Assembly (NCBI GenBank): GCA_031547045.1
Contig: JAVBSN010000071.1
Span: 1 to 5,527, forward strand
Direction: 5' to 3'
Origin: JAVBSN01 sp031547045
GTDB lineage: Bacteria > Bacillota > Clostridia > Lachnospirales > Lachnospiraceae
Length of the DNA stretch: 5,527 nucleotides
Shown piece after piece: positions 3,464 through 5,527 of the stretch (positions within the stretch are counted from its first letter, which is position 1; every line of letters begins with the position of its first letter). The notes under the pieces are model-generated. The model had not been told where the DNA came from and did no database searches. It saw nothing but the letters and a program-made list of their open reading frames with translations. The translations under genes and the position numbers were made by a program.

Positions 3464-5527
3464 ATGAATAAAATTTTATTAATTGACGGACATAGTATTT
3501 TAAATAGAGCATTTTACGCACTACCCTTATTAAGTAATTCTAATGGACAACATACAAATGCTATATTAGGATTTTTAAATATAATATTTAAGGTTATGGA
3601 AGAGGAAAAACCTACTCATATGTGTGTTGCATTTGATGTTAAGCAACCAACATTTAGACATGAGAGATTTGCTGAATATAAGGGAACCAGAAAACCTATG
3701 CCAGATGAACTTAGAGAACAAGTACCTCTAATGAAAGAGGTTCTTAAAACTATGGGAATTACTATAGTTGAAAAAGGCGGATATGAGGCAGATGATATAA
3801 TTGGTACATTATCAAGAGTAAGCGAAAAAGACGGATATAAGGTATGTGTTGTATCGGGCGATAGAGATCTATTACAGTTAGCAACTGATAATATTTTAAT
3901 TAGAATTCCTAAAACTAAGATGAGTGGAACAATTGTAGAAGATTATTATGCAAAGGATGTAGAAGAAAAGTATCAAGTAACTCCTATTGAATTTATTGAT
4001 TTAAAGGGACTTATGGGTGATGCTTCTGATAATATACCAGGAGTTCCAGGTATTGGTGAGAAGACTGCAACAAAAATAATAACGCAATACAAGTCTATTG
4101 AAAATGCATTTTTACATATAGATGAGGTAAAACCAGATAAAGCAAGAAAGAATTTAACTGAATATTATGACCAAGCTATATTAAGTAAAGAGCTAGCTAC
4201 AATTAAATTAGATTGTGAATTAGATATAAATATTGAAAATGCTAAGATTGAAGATATATTTAATGAAAATGCATATGCAATGTTTAAACAATTAGAATTA
4301 AAAAGTTTATTAAAACGATTTGAGGGAAATACAATTGCAAAATCTTCAAAATTAGAAGTTGCATATAATGTTGTTGATAATCTAAGTGATGTTGAAGATA
4401 TATTTAAACAAGCTAGTAGTTCTAAAATATGTGGTGTATATATAATAGAATTAAACGGTGATTTTTATGGTGTTGCTTTATCATTTAAAGAAGATACTGT
4501 AGAAATAATTAAACCAGAAGGTTTTATTTTATCAGATTTTATATTGTATAAGTTAAATGAATTGTTACATTCAAATACAATCTGCGTCTTTATGGATTTA
4601 AAAAGAGGATTACCATATTTAGATGTTAATGAGAATACAAATGGAATATTTGACATTGGAGTAGGAGCATATCTTCTTAATCCAATGAAGGATACTTATA
4701 CTTATGATGATATATGTAGAGATTATTTAGCTATATTAACCGAATCAAGAGTTGAATTAATAGGTAAAGGGGATATAAACATTATTACAATAAATGATGA
4801 TAATGTATTAAAATATATTGCTTACGAAGCAGCTATACCAATGAAAGCTTATGAAGTAGTTAAAAGTAATCTAAGTGATAAAAATATGCTTGAATTATAT
4901 GAGGATATTGAACTGCCATGTATATATTCATTATATGACATGGAGAAGTATGGTATTAGAGTAGATAAAGACATGCTTAAGAATTATGGTGATGAATTAA
5001 AAGTTAAAATAGATGAACTGGAAAAAGATATATATTCTTTATCAGGAGAAGAATTCAATATTAATTCACCTAAACAACTTGGAGAAGTTTTATTTGTAAA
5101 ATTAGAATTACCTGGTGGCAAGAAAACTAAAACTGGATATTCCACAAATGTTGATGTATTAGAAAAACTTAAAAATGATTATCCCATTGTAGAGAAAATA
5201 TTGGAATACAGACAATTATCTAAACTTAAATCAACTTATGCAGACGGACTTGCTCATTATATTGGTGAAGATAATAGAATACATGGAAAATTCAATCAAA
5301 CAATTACAGCCACAGGAAGAATAAGCTCTACAGAGCCTAATCTTCAAAACATTCCAATAAGAGTACCAATAGGAAGACTTATAAGAAAAGTGTTTATACC
5401 AGAAGACGGATATGTATTTTTGGATGCAGATTACTCTCAAATAGAACTTAGAGTATTAGCTCATATTTCTGGCGATGAGAATTTAATAAATGCGTATAAG
5501 AGCAATATGGATATTCATGCGATAACT
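3464..5527 (+). CDS. polA: DNA polymerase I (partial, runs off the right edge)
   Basis: Fills gaps and removes RNA primers during replication and repair. The frame is open for 688 codons and is cut just after motif A; the full family length is about 880-930 residues. The 5' nuclease domain (about 1-290) shows its metal-binding acidic residues: D8 (LIDGHS), D58, E108-D110-D111 (YEADD), D133/D135 (SGDRD) and D186/D189 (GDASDN), followed by the helix-hairpin-helix GVPGIGEKTA. The middle proofreading-like domain (about 300-460) appears inactive by eye: the FDTET motif is replaced near 326-330 (YIIEL), the second Asp motif reads DLKRG (378-382), and the third reads Y451...E455 where Asp is usual. 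The polymerase domain shows TGRISSTEPNLQNIP (617-631) and motif A DYSQIELR with catalytic D656. The finger and motif C regions lie outside the window. It follows the zinc-finger gene by 33 bases with no terminator between. Confidence 0.96.
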   Translation, partial: MNKILLIDGHSILNRAFYALPLLSNSNGQHTNAILGFLNIIFKVMEEEKPTHMCVAFDVKQPTFRHERFAEYKGTRKPMPDELREQVPLMKEVLKTMGITIVEKGGYEADDIIGTLSRVSEKDGYKVCVVSGDRDLLQLATDNILIRIPKTKMSGTIVEDYYAKDVEEKYQVTPIEFIDLKGLMGDASDNIPGVPGIGEKTATKIITQYKSIENAFLHIDEVKPDKARKNLTEYYDQAILSKELATIKLDCELDINIENAKIEDIFNENAYAMFKQLELKSLLKRFEGNTIAKSSKLEVAYNVVDNLSDVEDIFKQASSSKICGVYIIELNGDFYGVALSFKEDTVEIIKPEGFILSDFILYKLNELLHSNTICVFMDLKRGLPYLDVNENTNGIFDIGVGAYLLNPMKDTYTYDDICRDYLAILTESRVELIGKGDINIITINDDNVLKYIAYEAAIPMKAYEVVKSNLSDKNMLELYEDIELPCIYSLYDMEKYGIRVDKDMLKNYGDELKVKIDELEKDIYSLSGEEFNINSPKQLGEVLFVKLELPGGKKTKTGYSTNVDVLEKLKNDYPIVEKILEYRQLSKLKSTYADGLAHYIGEDNRIHGKFNQTITATGRISSTEPNLQNIPIRVPIGRLIRKVFIPEDGYVFLDADYSQIELRVLAHISGDENLINAYKSNMDIHAIT

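Noticed and set aside
4465..4656. Open frame of 63 codons on the - strand inside polA
   Set aside because: Antisense to continuous, recognisable Pol I coding sequence.
5231..5440. Open frame of 69 codons on the - strand inside polA
   Set aside because: Antisense to the highly conserved polymerase motif region; Cys/Tyr-rich shadow translation.

Overview
The window reads as chromosomal DNA of a low-GC Gram-positive bacterium. The DNA is strongly A/T-rich, ribosome binding sites are of the GGAGG/GGTGG type, and there is a class B sortase. DNA polymerase I appears to lack a working proofreading site, as in many Bacillota polymerases. The set looks most like Clostridia, plausibly Lachnospiraceae. 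That placement is inference from general resemblance, not from a search.

Layout, left to right. The extreme left edge seems to hold the last codons of an unidentified gene, whose stop overlaps the start of a NUDIX hydrolase gene (44-496). A long hairpin directly after the NUDIX gene probably ends that unit. Next comes a tight + strand pair: a class B sortase (562-1428) and a beta-carbonic anhydrase (1446-2012), 17 bases apart. Positions 2013-2510 hold no intact gene. They contain a decayed coding region of unknown family that is readable only by changing frame near 2363, with a near-consensus promoter in its left part and a terminator after it. A tRNA-Leu(CAA) gene lies on the - strand (2627-2709), with its own strong promoter and terminator. 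Divergent from it, a second + strand unit begins: a small membrane protein with an N-terminal anti-sigma-type zinc finger (2882-3430), then polA (3464 to beyond the right edge). polA is cut just after polymerase motif A.

How the genes relate. The sortase would attach surface proteins to peptidoglycan and the carbonic anhydrase would interconvert CO2 and bicarbonate in the cytoplasm. Their shared transcription is suggested by spacing only. The zinc-finger membrane protein has no sigma factor gene beside it and is probably co-transcribed with polA. Most of the window is ordinary housekeeping or surface biology. The parts most worth a second look are the broken gene between the carbonic anhydrase and the tRNA, the orphan anti-sigma-like protein ahead of polA, and the regulatory elements packed into short spacers. 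I found no CRISPR array, insertion sequence or defence system.
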